DNA of 64,000 nucleotides from Asaia lannensis NBRC 102526. Lineage in GTDB: Bacteria > Pseudomonadota > Alphaproteobacteria > Acetobacterales > Acetobacteraceae. A program made the translations under genes and the position numbers. The notes beneath the pieces are model-generated. The model was not told the DNA's origin and made no database searches. It was given only the letters and a program-made list of their open reading frames with translations. Shown here piece by piece: positions 7,678 through 19,189 of this stretch. Position 1 is the stretch's first letter; each line of letters begins with the position of its first letter. Location: NCBI RefSeq assembly GCF_024054035.1, contig NZ_JAMXQU010000001.1, positions 186,001-250,000 of the forward strand, read 5' to 3'.

Positions 7678-9153
7678 ATGTCTGATCGCTTCCACAAGCG
7701 TCTTTGGCGCAACGCTGTCACCATGACCACCGTGGCGCCGCCCACCCCAACCCTCAAGGTTGTGGAAGGGCTGCGCGAGTGTCCATGCTGTGGCCTGTTC
7801 CAGACGGTACCCCGCCTCAAGCGTGGACAGGTGGCTTATTGCACGCGTTGCGATGCCCAACTGGCGCGCCGCCGTCGCACGGCACCGATTGCCGCTCCGA
7901 CGGCGTTCTGTATCGCTTCCGCAGCGCTTTATCTGGCGCTGCTCATGACACAACTCCTGACGATCAATGTGCATGGCCGCGTCAATACCGTCACGATCCT
8001 TACGGGCCCCATAGAGCTGGGGCGCGAGGGATATGGTGAAATCGGTCTGATTGTCGGCCTGACGACTCTCGTCATGCCGGGTGTGGTGATCGCGCTTATG
8101 TGCGCCATACTTTATGGTGCTAGCAAGCGACAGATGCCCGACTGGGCGCCCATCCTCATGTCCTGGTACGAGCGGCTACGCGAATGGTCGATGATCGAGG
8201 TCTATATCCTCGGTGTTTTCGTCGCCTATACCAAGCTGATCGACCTTGCGATCGTGGATCTCCAGGCAGGCGTCTTCCTGATCGCGGCACTCATGATCAC
8301 CATGGCGGCGACCGATTCGACCCTCGATGTCGAACGCGTATGGGACAATCGCGACATCCATGACGAAATGGCGGATGGAGAGGGGCGTATCCTGCCGGTC
8401 GAGCATATACGCGCGACCGATGAGTCGATGCCGCCCCTGCAGCATATGCTTTCCTGCCATTCCTGCGGGCTGGTCATGGCATTCGACCATAAGGTGTCCA
8501 ATGAGGGCGATATGGGCGATTGCCCGCGCTGTCACCAGATACTGCGTCGTCGCAAGGCGAATGGCATGAGCAATGCAGCAGCGCTGCTTCTGACAGGGAT
8601 CATCTGCTACATTCCTGCCAATCTGCTGCCTGTCATGACCTATACGAAAATGGGCCAGCCAGATACCAGCACCATTATCCATGGTGTGATCGAGCTCTGG
8701 CAGTCGAACCTCATTCCGCTTGCCCTGCTTGTGCTGTTTGCCTCCATTACCGTGCCGGTGCTCAAGATCGTGTCTCTGGCCTGGATGGTGCTCGGCACAT
8801 GGCGCAAGCAGAAGCGCGGTTTGCGCCAGCTGACAAAGCTTTATCGTCTTATCGATCTTATCGGTCGCTGGTCGATGATCGACGTGTTCATGATCTCAAT
8901 TCTGGTTGCGATCGTACATTTTAATTTTCTCGCCAATGTTCTCGCCGATCCCGGTGTGGTTTTCTTCACCATCGTCGTCATCGTGACGATCTTTGCGGTA
9001 CATAGCTTCGATCCACGCAGCATGTGGGACGCCGCTGGCGAAAACGGGCCTGTCCCTGTTCCCGACGAAGCACAAGATAATTCCGACCGAGGAGGGATCT
9101 CCGAGGGCGGTTCTTCATTTCCTCCTCACGATATGGAGCCTGAGCGCGCGTGA
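7678..9153 (+). CDS. pqiA: PqiA-type inner-membrane protein
   Basis: A 491-residue protein made of two tandem PqiA domains. Each has a zinc-ribbon-like cysteine pair set (C35/C38 with C55/C58, then LSCHSCG with DCPRCHQIL) followed by about four membrane segments. PqiA is the membrane partner of the MCE protein PqiB in an inter-membrane lipid transport system. The stop overlaps the GTG start of pqiB, followed closely by pqiC, so pqiABC is one operon. The start could also be the ATG 45 bases downstream (MTTVAPPTP). Confidence 0.92.
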   Translation: MSDRFHKRLWRNAVTMTTVAPPTPTLKVVEGLRECPCCGLFQTVPRLKRGQVAYCTRCDAQLARRRRTAPIAAPTAFCIASAALYLALLMTQLLTINVHGRVNTVTILTGPIELGREGYGEIGLIVGLTTLVMPGVVIALMCAILYGASKRQMPDWAPILMSWYERLREWSMIEVYILGVFVAYTKLIDLAIVDLQAGVFLIAALMITMAATDSTLDVERVWDNRDIHDEMADGEGRILPVEHIRATDESMPPLQHMLSCHSCGLVMAFDHKVSNEGDMGDCPRCHQILRRRKANGMSNAAALLLTGIICYIPANLLPVMTYTKMGQPDTSTIIHGVIELWQSNLIPLALLVLFASITVPVLKIVSLAWMVLGTWRKQKRGLRQLTKLYRLIDLIGRWSMIDVFMISILVAIVHFNFLANVLADPGVVFFTIVVIVTIFAVHSFDPRSMWDAAGENGPVPVPDEAQDNSDRGGISEGGSSFPPHDMEPERA

Positions 9154-10835
9154 GCGACCAAAACGATCAATCCCGGCAGCAGACCCCGGCCCCTAAAAAG
9201 GCCGGGATCAGAAAGACACGTTTCTCGATCGTCTGGCTGATTCCGATCATCGCCATCGTCATTGCAGGCTGGCTTGCATGGCGCAGTCTGGCCAATCGCG
9301 GTCCGGATATCACCATCACATTCGACACGGCATCCGGCCTGACCGCCGGACAGACACAGGTCAAGAACAAGGCCGTGACGCTGGGAACGGTGCAGGATAT
9401 CAGCCTGACGCCAGACATGCGTCGCGTCATTGTGCATGTCCGTATGAATGGCGGTACCGAGGACATCCTGACAGATCATACGCGCTTCTGGGTTGTGCGG
9501 CCGCGTATCAACGGAGCCAGTATCACAGGCCTCGAAACGCTTCTTTCCGGCGCCTATATCGCAATCGATCCGGGCGAAAAGGGTGGGCGTTACGAGAGCA
9601 ACTTCACCGGTCTCGAAGCGGCGCCCGGTGTGCGCTCCGATCAGCCGGGTTCGACCTTCATGCTGGTAACGCCCACGCTCGGTTCGATCGGTGAGGGGGC
9701 TCCGGTCTTCTTCCGTGACATGTCAGTCGGTGAGGTGCTCGGCTATACCATGCCGCCGGGTGGTGAGGGGCCGATCATGGTCCAGGTGTTCATCAAGGCA
9801 CCCTTCGATCATTACCTGCGCACCGATTCCCGGTTCTGGAACGTGTCCGGCGTTCAGGTCGGTCTGGGTGCTGGCGGTCTCAAGGTTCAGCTGACGTCGC
9901 TTCAGGCTCTGCTTTCCGGTGGTGTCGCCTTCGGTCTGCCGACGCGTCGCCTCAAGGTCGATGCCCCCGAGGCCCCGGCCAATTCGGTATTCCGCCTTTA
10001 TGCCAGTCAGGCAGAGGCGGATAACGCGCGCTATCATCAGCGTGTCAAGGTGGCCACCTATCTCGACAGCTCGGTCAAGGGGCTCACATCGGGCGCTACG
10101 GTCAGCATGTTCGGCATTCAGGTGGGCAGCGTGACGGATGTGTCGCTCAAGGTGAACGAGAAGGACGCCTCGGCCCGCGTGCGCGTCGAAATGGAGCTGG
10201 AGCCGGAACGTGTTCTGAACTCCGACGAGACATCGCGCGATGCGCAGCACAAGCTTCTTGAAGCCTTTGTGGCCAAGGGTATGCGCGCCTCGGTGGAAAG
10301 TGCGAGCTTCCTGACCGGCGAATCCATGATCGGCCTGCAGTTCATCAAGAATGCCAAGCCGGCTTCGCTGACCTATGAAGACGATGTCGCCATTATTCCG
10401 AGCCAGCCGGGCGGTCTCGATGGCATCATGGCATCGGCTGCAACGACCATGGACAAGGTGGCTGCCATGCCCCTTACCCAGATCGGTGAGCATCTGAACG
10501 ATCTTCTGGCACATGCCGATCAGCGTCTGGCCAGCCCCGAGGTCAAGCAGTCGATCGTCGCCCTGCGTGACTCCCTGCGTCATGTTTCCGAGCTGACCCA
10601 GAACACGAATGAGGGCATGCAGCCGTTGCTCAAGAAGCTGCCCGCCATGAGCGATGCGCTTCAGGGAACGCTCAAGAACGCACAGACCGTGCTGGCGAGC
10701 TACGGTGGGGATACGGATTTCCATCGCGACCTTCAGGCCATGATCACGCAGCTCGGCCAGGCCGCGCGCTCGATCCGTTTCCTGACGGATTACCTGAACC
10801 ATCATCCTTCGGCACTGATTACGGGACGCCACTGA
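9150..10835 (+). CDS. pqiB: PqiB, MCE-domain lipid transport protein
   Basis: A 561-residue protein. One N-terminal membrane anchor (FSIVWLIPIIAIVIAGWLAW) is followed by three MCE domains (starting near DITITFDTASGLTAGQTQVK, PGSTFMLVTPTLGSIGEGAP and NARYHQRVKVATYLDSSVKG) and a C-terminal coiled-coil stretch. PqiB hexamers form a periplasm-spanning tube for lipids between inner and outer membrane. The GTG start overlaps the pqiA stop (GTGA), which predicts translational coupling. Confidence 0.94.
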   Translation: MSDQNDQSRQQTPAPKKAGIRKTRFSIVWLIPIIAIVIAGWLAWRSLANRGPDITITFDTASGLTAGQTQVKNKAVTLGTVQDISLTPDMRRVIVHVRMNGGTEDILTDHTRFWVVRPRINGASITGLETLLSGAYIAIDPGEKGGRYESNFTGLEAAPGVRSDQPGSTFMLVTPTLGSIGEGAPVFFRDMSVGEVLGYTMPPGGEGPIMVQVFIKAPFDHYLRTDSRFWNVSGVQVGLGAGGLKVQLTSLQALLSGGVAFGLPTRRLKVDAPEAPANSVFRLYASQAEADNARYHQRVKVATYLDSSVKGLTSGATVSMFGIQVGSVTDVSLKVNEKDASARVRVEMELEPERVLNSDETSRDAQHKLLEAFVAKGMRASVESASFLTGESMIGLQFIKNAKPASLTYEDDVAIIPSQPGGLDGIMASAATTMDKVAAMPLTQIGEHLNDLLAHADQRLASPEVKQSIVALRDSLRHVSELTQNTNEGMQPLLKKLPAMSDALQGTLKNAQTVLASYGGDTDFHRDLQAMITQLGQAARSIRFLTDYLNHHPSALITGRH

Positions 10836-10836
10836 C

Positions 10837-11472
10837 GTGAAGATGCTTTCTTTCTCCTCCCCACGCCACGCCATGCGTCGATCCGCCCGGGTTCTGGCTC
10901 TGTCCGTCATGATGGCTACAGGTCTGACAGCCTGCGGCAGCGATCCGGTGCTCTATGCCATTGCACCGGTTCCGGGTGTCGCCCAGCAGGGCGGCCCGGT
11001 CACGGTCGAGGTCAGAACGCCGGTTGTGACCGCGAGCCTCGACCGCGATGAAATCGTGCGTCAGGACAAGGACTACAAACTCGCTATCGCCAAAGGAAAT
11101 GCCTGGAGCGAGCCGATCGGTGACATGATCGGCCGCGTGCTCACCCGCGATCTGGCGCAACGCCTGCCCGGCACGACGGTCTTCGCCCAGAACGACGCCG
11201 TGTCGACGAAGCCTCTGGCTTTCGTCGAGGTGACGATCACTGCATTCAATGCCGATCAGCAGGGCAATGCCTCGCTTATCGGCACGCTTTCCGTCCACAG
11301 CGACAGGCCGGCCATCGGTCCCAATCTGACGGTGCCCGTCCAGCTTCAGGCCCGCTTGCAGAACAAGCGTGCCGATACGCTGGTTGCCGGTCTCAGCACG
11401 CTGACAGGACAACTGGCCGATATGGCGGCTCAGAAAGTCCGGTCCCTTCCTGTTCTGCCCATCACACCCTGA
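10837..11472 (+). CDS. pqiC: PqiC-type outer-membrane lipoprotein (ABC-type transport auxiliary, DUF330)
   Basis: A 211-residue lipoprotein with signal peptide and lipobox LTAC (about residue 33), then GSDPVLYAIAPVPG, the start of the conserved PqiC/LetC-like fold. PqiC is thought to anchor the PqiB tube to the outer membrane. The GTG at 10837 begins one base after the pqiB stop; an ATG two codons later is an equally good start. It is the last gene of pqiABC. Confidence 0.88.
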   Translation: MKMLSFSSPRHAMRRSARVLALSVMMATGLTACGSDPVLYAIAPVPGVAQQGGPVTVEVRTPVVTASLDRDEIVRQDKDYKLAIAKGNAWSEPIGDMIGRVLTRDLAQRLPGTTVFAQNDAVSTKPLAFVEVTITAFNADQQGNASLIGTLSVHSDRPAIGPNLTVPVQLQARLQNKRADTLVAGLSTLTGQLADMAAQKVRSLPVLPITP

Positions 11473-11477
11473 GACAC

Positions 11478-11496
11478 GTCAGGGCTTTGCCCTGAC
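11478..11496 (+). repeat. GC-rich intergenic hairpin (type GGGC-loop-GCCC-GACCC)
   Basis: GTCAGGGC TTT GCCCTGAC, an 8-bp perfect stem 5 bases after the pqiC stop, followed by CCCC. A similar element with a different stem lies behind the kinase gene at 23879. It has no T-tract. Confidence 0.6.
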
Positions 11497-11601
11497 CCCC
11501 AGCGGAAGCGTTCGCCGGTCAGGCGCCATCTACCGATGCTGTCATCGTGCATCGCTTCCGCGTCGGGCTCAGGCAAAGGGTTCGCAGGCAGGATATAAAA
11601 A

Positions 11602-11630
11602 AACCCGCCTCCTTTCAGGGGCGGGTTTTT
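11602..11630. terminator. Bidirectional intrinsic terminator between pqiC and nusG
   Basis: AACCCGCC (11602-11609) pairs with GGCGGGTT (11620-11627). A run of A lies on the left and a run of T on the right, so it can end transcription from both the pqiABC side and the nusG side. Confidence 0.85.
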
Positions 11631-11674
11631 CGATTCTTACGCCTGTTGCGAGACGATGAGAGCTTTTCGGCCTG

Positions 11675-12205
11675 TCAGAGCTTTTCGACCTGGGTGTAAT
11701 CCAGCTCGACCGGTGTGGAGCGACCGAAGATCGACACGCTGACCTTGAGGCGCGAACGTTCTTCGTCCACTTCCTCGATCACACCGTTGAACGACGTGAA
11801 AGGACCGTCTGCCACGCGGATCTGCTCGCCGATCTCGAAGGTGAGTGCCGAACGCGGACGCTCGACACCTTCTTCGGCCTGCTTGAGCATACGCTCGGCT
11901 TCGGCCTCGGTAATGGGGGAGGGGCGATTACGCGTGCCCAGAAAGCCGGTAACCTTGGGTGTGTCCTTGACCAGATGCCATGCATCGTCGGTCAGTTCCA
12001 TTTTCACCAGAACATAGCCAGGGAAGAACTTGCGCTCGGCATTGATCTTGCGACCGCGGCGGACTTCGGTGACGTCCTCTGAAGGAACCAGAACTTCCTC
12101 GAACTGGTCGCTCAGACCCTTCTGGGCAGCCTGTTCCTTGATGTGGGTCGCAATCTTCTTCTCGAACCCGGAATAGACATGCACGACGTACCAACGCTTA
12201 GCCAT
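11675..12205 (-). CDS. nusG: Transcription termination/antitermination factor NusG
   Basis: A 176-residue protein opening MAKRWYVVHVYSGFEKKIA, the NusG NGN domain, with FFPGYVLVKMELTDDAWHLV and GFLG. The KOW domain follows (GEQIRVADGPFTSFNGVIEE), ending VELDYTQVEKL. NusG links RNA polymerase to Rho and the ribosome. It lies 11 bases behind secE. Unlike the common secE-nusG-rplK-rplA order, a terminator follows it directly. Confidence 0.97.
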   Translation of the reverse strand: MAKRWYVVHVYSGFEKKIATHIKEQAAQKGLSDQFEEVLVPSEDVTEVRRGRKINAERKFFPGYVLVKMELTDDAWHLVKDTPKVTGFLGTRNRPSPITEAEAERMLKQAEEGVERPRSALTFEIGEQIRVADGPFTSFNGVIEEVDEERSRLKVSVSIFGRSTPVELDYTQVEKL

Positions 12206-12216
12206 GGTTGTTCGTC

Positions 12217-12519
12217 TTAGCCTCCAACGCCAAAGAGTTCGCGTACGCCAAGCCCGATGACCTGGTCGACGACGAAAAAGAAAACTGAGGTAAGGGCAGC
12301 CATGGCAAGAACGGCGCCCGTCGTGATCAGCGTGTTACGGCGTGTCGGCCAGGTGATTCTGGTCGCCTCCGTACGCACGTCCTTCAGGTATTGCACCAGA
12401 TTGAAACGTGCTGCTGGTTTGGAAGAGGGTTTCGGGGCGTCTTTTGAAGCGCCTCCCTTGGAGGGCGAAGACTGTTGCGACCCGTGTTTGGGGGTAGTGA
12501 CCGACACCGTCATCCTCAT
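12217..12519 (-). CDS. secE: Preprotein translocase subunit SecE
   Basis: A 100-residue protein. A long polar N-terminus (about 45 residues, Ser/Lys/Pro-rich) precedes the conserved amphipathic segment LVQYLKDVRTEATRITWPTR and a single membrane helix (TTGAVLAMAALTSVFFFVVDQVIG). SecE clamps SecY in the protein-export channel. Two ATG codons (12519 and 12513) are possible starts. It is transcribed with nusG, downstream of tRNA-Trp on the same strand. Confidence 0.94.
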   Translation of the reverse strand: MRMTVSVTTPKHGSQQSSPSKGGASKDAPKPSSKPAARFNLVQYLKDVRTEATRITWPTRRNTLITTGAVLAMAALTSVFFFVVDQVIGLGVRELFGVGG

Positions 12520-12598
12520 ATTCTTCAGAAAGCCGCGCGTGGCGGAATACCGCGCCCGACTCCGCTCGTTGGCTTGAAAGCCAGCGGCTGCGGCGTGG

Positions 12599-12675
12599 TG
12601 GCAGGGGCGGAGGGTCTCGAACTCTCAACCTCCGGTTTTGGAGACCGGCGCTCTAGCCAATTGAGCTACACCCCT
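12599..12675 (-). tRNA. tRNA-Trp (anticodon CCA)
   Basis: Reverse-strand cloverleaf with acceptor AGGGGTG/CGCCCCT, anticodon stem CCGGT/ACCGG with loop CTCCAAA (anticodon CCA), T-arm TTGAGAGTTCGAGACCCTC, and encoded CCA at the 3' end. It lies about 80 bases upstream of secE, the conserved tRNA-Trp-secE-nusG arrangement. Confidence 0.96.
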
Positions 12676-12749
12676 ATCGTCGTCCGCCTGGTCAGCTTTC
12701 CTGGATGAAACATCCGGTCCGGCTGGGTCATGACGAGACCACTTGCGGC

Positions 12750-12778
12750 GTAATGCGGCGCTCGGGCTTTTAAGTCAA
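12750..12778 (-). promoter_or_regulatory. Candidate promoter for tRNA-Trp/secE/nusG
   Basis: On the minus strand TTGACT (12773-12778), a 17-base spacer and CATTAC (12750-12755). The -35 is strong and the -10 weak. It is about 75 bases before the tRNA, so a leader would have to be processed away. Confidence 0.35.
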
Positions 12779-12859
12779 GAGATCATTTGAAGTTTTTCGG
12801 CTAAAACTGTCTCTTGCTTCGCGTCGGGATCGGCGTTAGGGAAAGCCATCGACTGAAGC

Positions 12860-12933
12860 GCGGGCGTAGCATAGTGGTAATGCAGTAGCCTTCCAAGCTT
12901 CTGAGGAGGGTTCGATTCCCTTCGCCCGCTCCA
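12860..12933 (+). tRNA. tRNA-Gly (anticodon TCC)
   Basis: A 74-base cloverleaf with acceptor GCGGGCG/CGCCCGC, D-stem GCA/TGC, anticodon loop CTTCCAA (anticodon TCC), T-arm GAGGGTTCGATTCCCTT, and encoded CCA at 12931-12933. The anticodon stem GTAGC/GCTTC has one U-U mismatch at the second pair. Confidence 0.95.
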
Positions 12934-13154
12934 GTCGTTTCCCATAAAATCGCTCAGTTGGCGTGACCGCCCGGTCGCAGTAAGCTTCCGGCAGTGCTTG
13001 TCGGTCTCGGCGGTCGGCCGTAGCCCTGCCGATTCCTGATACCCCCCGCATTTGCTGCCCGGCCCTCTGGCATGTCGTGCCAGAGGGCCGCAGGGCTTGC
13101 GGAGCCCATCACGACGAGGCTCCGGGTCTCATGCCGACCTGCTGGGGAGGGAGG

Positions 13155-13781
13155 TTACTCCGTCTCGCAGGGTTTGTGGCTGGGTTTTGCCGATGCGAAT
13201 TGCGTGATCATGAGTGCGACGGGCGCATCGCCCACATTGCCGGACAGGTGTCCTGTATGTCCGTGGCTGTCGCGTTTGGCCCCGACATCCTCGCTCAGAA
13301 GCGCATCGCCCGGGTTCAGTTCCACGCGGGTGCCATCCATACTCTCCACGAACCAGACACCCTGAAGCGGGACGATCCACTGTACGCTTTCGGGGGCCTG
13401 CCACCCACCTTTCCAGTTTGCAGGCTGGATGCTGGTGATCATGCGTGCCTGACCCTGCTGGGCATGGTTTACCCATTGCGGGTCCGCATGAGCGGCCAGC
13501 TGGCTCAGTTTGAAGTTCTTGAGCTTGCACTTCGTCAGATGGCTGATGCCCGCCTGATCGACCCAGTTGTCCCAGTAAGGCACGCCAGCCGGTTGCGCGT
13601 TGGCGTCCTGCGTGCCGGACGGTGCGACGGGGTCCGGTCCGTCCCGCAGGATTTCGGCCTGCGCCTCGAACGAGGCGAAGGCAACGATCAGTGGAAGCGC
13701 GCGCAGAACAGATCGCCGGGGAAAAGAGAGGCAGGAAAAAGAGAGATGGGAGAGAAGGCGAGCGGGTGAAACAAAAGGCAT
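13155..13781 (-). CDS. Exported cupin-domain protein
   Basis: A 208-residue protein with an N-terminal export signal (SFPRRSVLRALPLIVAF, then AQA cleavage); the paired Arg suggests possible Tat export. The C-terminal half is cupin-like (VQWIVPLQGVWFVESMDGT, then ELNPGDALLSEDV and KRDSHGHTGHLSG with several His as possible metal ligands). The function is unknown. The ATG at 13781 is chosen because it gives the signal peptide; the open frame continues 29 codons upstream without such character. It is divergent from atpH, with 342 bases between the starts. Confidence 0.72.
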   Translation of the reverse strand: MPFVSPARLLSHLSFSCLSFPRRSVLRALPLIVAFASFEAQAEILRDGPDPVAPSGTQDANAQPAGVPYWDNWVDQAGISHLTKCKLKNFKLSQLAAHADPQWVNHAQQGQARMITSIQPANWKGGWQAPESVQWIVPLQGVWFVESMDGTRVELNPGDALLSEDVGAKRDSHGHTGHLSGNVGDAPVALMITQFASAKPSHKPCETE

Positions 13782-13932
13782 AAAAAGAAAGCGCTTTCCT
13801 GTTTTTGCTTGAAAGAGAGGCCCTTTTGGCAAAAACCGACCTGCATGGGCAAATCTGCAACAATTCACGCCTCCCGAAGCGCAGGCGGATAAACCCCTCG
13901 TGTTTTAGGGGAGTCGCGCCGCAGAGTGTCAG

Positions 13933-13962
13933 TTGCACTTGGCGCGGCCCGCGTGCTAGACG
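13933..13962 (+). promoter_or_regulatory. Possible promoter of the atpHAGDC operon
   Basis: TTGCAC (13933-13938) and TAGACG (13957-13962) separated by 18 bases. This is the best sigma-70-like pair in the region before atpH. The -10 is weak, so the assignment is tentative. Confidence 0.3.
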
Positions 13963-14123
13963 CCCCGCGAGGCCTGATCCGTTATTGCGGAATCGGGACG
14001 AACAGTCTCGTTACCTGAGTCATGATCGATCGGTTCCATGAACGATGCGTTGGGCACCACGCCCTGCACTGTGGTCGCGACGGTCATCAGGATGTTTGTG
14101 TAATTGGGGTGGGAACGCCGGAC

Positions 14124-14711
14124 GTGACAGTGGTCGAAACAGCCGAGGCACCGCAGATCAGCATGAATGCGTCGGGGGGCATGGCGCAGCGCTACGCTCT
14201 CGCGCTGTATGAATATGCTGAAGAGAAATCGGTGCTTCCGGAAGTGCTGAATCAGGTACGCGCTCTGCGCAAGCTGATCGCGGAGAGCGCTGCGCTGCGC
14301 GAATTCCTGTCTGACCAGACACTCGATTTCCGTCAGGAAGCCAAGGGGCTTGAGGCCGTTCTCAATGCCCAGGGCTTCAGCGATACGCTCAAGCGCTTTA
14401 TCGGTGTGATCGCCCGCAACCGACGCGCCTCACGTCTTGACGATATTCTCGGTGCCGTTATCGCCCTCGACGCAAAACGTCGTGGCGAGACGGTTGCCGA
14501 AGTGCGCAGCGCCCAGCCTCTCACGGCCGGTCAGCGCAGCGCCTTGCAGACCCGCCTGGCCGAAGCGGGCTATGCCCGCGTCTCCATGATCGAACGCGTC
14601 GAGCCCGAGCTGATCGGTGGTCTTGTCGTGCAGATCGGCGCCAAGCTATTTGACACTTCCATTCGCGGGCGTCTGACCCGCATCCAGAATGCCATGAAGG
14701 GAGCCGCGTGA
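14124..14711 (+). CDS. atpH: F1 ATP synthase delta subunit
   Basis: A 195-residue delta (OSCP-like) subunit that joins the F1 head to the peripheral stalk. Recognisable features are [17 protein letters not shown] at the N-terminus and [24 protein letters not shown] near the C-terminus, the OSCP family signature. The start is taken as GTG 14124; the ATG at 14163 (MNASGGMAQ) is a good alternative and would give 182 residues. First gene of the atpHAGDC operon; the F0 genes are not in this window, as is usual in alphaproteobacteria. Confidence 0.93.
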   Translation: MTVVETAEAPQISMNASGGMAQRYALALYEYAEEKSVLPEVLNQVRALRKLIAESAALREFLSDQTLDFRQEAKGLEAVLNAQGFSDTLKRFIGVIARNRRASRLDDILGAVIALDAKRRGETVAEVRSAQPLTAGQRSALQTRLAEAGYARVSMIERVEPELIGGLVVQIGAKLFDTSIRGRLTRIQNAMKGAA

Positions 14712-16246
14712 TGGATATCCGTCCCGCAGAGATTTCGGACATCCTCAAGCAGCAGATCGCGTCCTTCAATGACGAAGCGCAGGTCTCCGAGACGGGCACC
14801 GTCCTGTCCATCGGCGACGGTATTGCGCGCGTTTATGGCCTGTCCAATGCCATGTCCGGTGAAATGGTCGATTTCCAGGCCACTGGCGATCGCGGCATGG
14901 TGCTGAACCTTGAAGAAAACAGCGTCGGTATCGTTGTGTTCGGCGATGGTGATGGCATCCGTGAAGGTGATATCGTCACCCGCACCGGCGCCGTGGTCGA
15001 AGTGCCGGTCGGCAAGGGCCTTCTTGGCCGCGTTGTCGATGCGCTCGGCAACCCGATCGACGGCAAGGGTCCTCTGACCGACGTCGTGATGAAGCGCGCC
15101 GAAGTGATGGCTCCTGGCATCATGCCGCGCCAGTCAGTGTGCGAGCCGATGCAGACCGGTATCAAGGCGATCGACGCGCTGGTGCCGATCGGCCGCGGCC
15201 AGCGTGAGCTTGTGATCGGTGACCGTCAGACCGGCAAGACCGCCATTCTGGTTGACACCATCGTGGCCCAGAAGCCCGTCAATGCCACAGGTGACGAGAA
15301 GCAGAAGCTTTACTGCATCTATGTCGCGATCGGCCAGAAGCGCTCGACCGTTGCCAATCTCGTTCGCACGCTGACGGAAGAAGGCTCGATGGAATACTCC
15401 ATCGTCGTTGCCGCCACCGCGTCCGATCCGGCACCGATGCAGTATCTCGCTCCTTATTCGGCTTGTTCGATGGGTGAGTTCTTCCGTGACAACGGCATGC
15501 ATGCCCTGATCTGCTATGACGATCTGTCCAAGCAGGCTGTTGCCTATCGCCAGATGTCGCTTCTGCTGCGTCGTCCGCCGGGCCGCGAAGCTTATCCGGG
15601 TGACGTGTTCTATCTGCATTCGCGTCTGCTCGAGCGCGCTGCCAAGATGTCCGATGCGTTCGGCGCTGGCTCGCTGACAGCCCTGCCGGTCATCGAGACG
15701 CAGGCTGGTGACGTTGCTGCCTACATCCCGACCAACGTGATTTCGATCACAGACGGTCAGATCTTCCTTGAGACCGACCTGTTCTACAAGGGTATCCGTC
15801 CTGCTGTGAACGTCGGTGGCTCGGTGTCGCGCGTCGGTTCGGCAGCCCAGATCAAGGCGATGAAGCAGGTTGCGGGCAAGATCAAGCTGGATCTCGCCCA
15901 GTATCGTGAAATGGCTGCCTTCGCGCAGTTCGCCTCCGATCTCGATCCTGCAACCCGCAAGCAGCTCGAGCGCGGTGCCCGTCTGACGGAGCTGCTGAAG
16001 CAGCCGCAGACGTCGCCGCTGCCGGTTGAAGAGCAGGTTGTGGTGCTGTTTGCCGGTACGCGTGGCTTCGTCGATGCGATCAAGGTCGATCAGGTTGTGC
16101 GTTACGAGGCTGCACTGCTCGCCGAGATGCGCGGTCCGGGCAAGGACATCCTCGATGCCATCCGCAATGATCGCCAGATCAAGCCGGAAACCGAAGCCAA
16201 GCTCACCGAACTGCTGACGGCGTTCAACAAGCGCTTTGCAGCCTAA
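14711..16246 (+). CDS. atpA: F1 ATP synthase alpha subunit
   Basis: A 511-residue non-catalytic nucleotide-binding subunit. [19 protein letters not shown] is the standard N-terminus, [10 protein letters not shown] the P-loop, and [20 protein letters not shown] the ATPase alpha/beta signature. The ATG at 14711 shares its first base with the last base of the atpH stop (TGATG). A GTG one codon upstream is possible but gives an atypical MM start. Confidence 0.98.
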   Translation: MDIRPAEISDILKQQIASFNDEAQVSETGTVLSIGDGIARVYGLSNAMSGEMVDFQATGDRGMVLNLEENSVGIVVFGDGDGIREGDIVTRTGAVVEVPVGKGLLGRVVDALGNPIDGKGPLTDVVMKRAEVMAPGIMPRQSVCEPMQTGIKAIDALVPIGRGQRELVIGDRQTGKTAILVDTIVAQKPVNATGDEKQKLYCIYVAIGQKRSTVANLVRTLTEEGSMEYSIVVAATASDPAPMQYLAPYSACSMGEFFRDNGMHALICYDDLSKQAVAYRQMSLLLRRPPGREAYPGDVFYLHSRLLERAAKMSDAFGAGSLTALPVIETQAGDVAAYIPTNVISITDGQIFLETDLFYKGIRPAVNVGGSVSRVGSAAQIKAMKQVAGKIKLDLAQYREMAAFAQFASDLDPATRKQLERGARLTELLKQPQTSPLPVEEQVVVLFAGTRGFVDAIKVDQVVRYEAALLAEMRGPGKDILDAIRNDRQIKPETEAKLTELLTAFNKRFAA

Positions 16247-16255
16247 GGACGGACC

Positions 16256-18612
<2,357 letters not shown>

Positions 18613-18616
18613 GCCC

Positions 18617-19036
18617 ATGCCGGTTCAGGTCGAAATCATCAGCCCGGAGAAGCTGCTCTTCCGTAAGGAAGTCGAAATGGCAGTCATTCCGGGCGAGGAA
18701 GGCGATATCGCGGCCATGCCGGATCATGCGCCGATCATGCTCCTGCTGCGCGGTGGCGTCGTTTCCCTCTATGAGGGAAATGTCGTGACCGAGCGCTTCT
18801 TCGTCTCCGGTGGTTTCGCCGATATCACGGCCGATCGCTGCACGATCCTGGCTGACGAGGCCCTGCCGATCAAGGACATCGTCCTGACCGAAGCGCAGTC
18901 GCGTCTTCAGACCCTTGAGCTTCAGCTGACCAATGTCACGGCTGATGATCTCACGGGCATGGATCAGATCTCCCGCAAGATCCAGGCCGCGCGCGCCGAG
19001 ATCGAGGCGGCAGAGGCGTCTCACCCGATCTACTGA
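18617..19036 (+). CDS. atpC: F1 ATP synthase epsilon subunit
   Basis: A 139-residue subunit with the beta-sandwich opening VQVEIISPEKLLF, VIPGEEGDIAAMPDHAPIM and a short C-terminal helical part (QLTNVTADDLTGMDQISRKI). It couples rotation to catalysis and may inhibit ATP hydrolysis. Last gene of the operon, 4 bases behind atpD and followed by a strong terminator. Confidence 0.96.
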   Translation: MPVQVEIISPEKLLFRKEVEMAVIPGEEGDIAAMPDHAPIMLLLRGGVVSLYEGNVVTERFFVSGGFADITADRCTILADEALPIKDIVLTEAQSRLQTLELQLTNVTADDLTGMDQISRKIQAARAEIEAAEASHPIY

Positions 19037-19066
19037 TCGCGCTCTGACGCAATCGGTTCATCGAAC

Positions 19067-19103
19067 AAAAAAGGCCGGTTGCCTCAGGGCACCGGTCTTT
19101 TTT
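19067..19103. terminator. Bidirectional terminator between atpC and queF
   Basis: A-run plus GGCCGGTTGCC pairs with GGCACCGGTC plus T-run around a TCAG loop, with one bulge. It is A-rich on the left and T-rich on the right, so it serves both converging genes. Confidence 0.85.
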
Positions 19104-19189
19104 GTATCTCTACAGGCACTGCGGCCACCCCCGGCAGACATGTGCATACATATGCGACATCCGAGAGGGGGAGGCCGGGGATCCGGTTC

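Noticed and set aside
9723-10910. 395-codon minus-strand open frame opposite pqiB
   Set aside because: pqiB carries three MCE domains on the plus strand; the antisense frame shows no family resemblance.
13895-13913. CCCCT...AGGGG hairpin upstream of atpH
   Set aside because: Only five pairs, with no T-tract or conserved position; too weak to report as a terminator or regulator.
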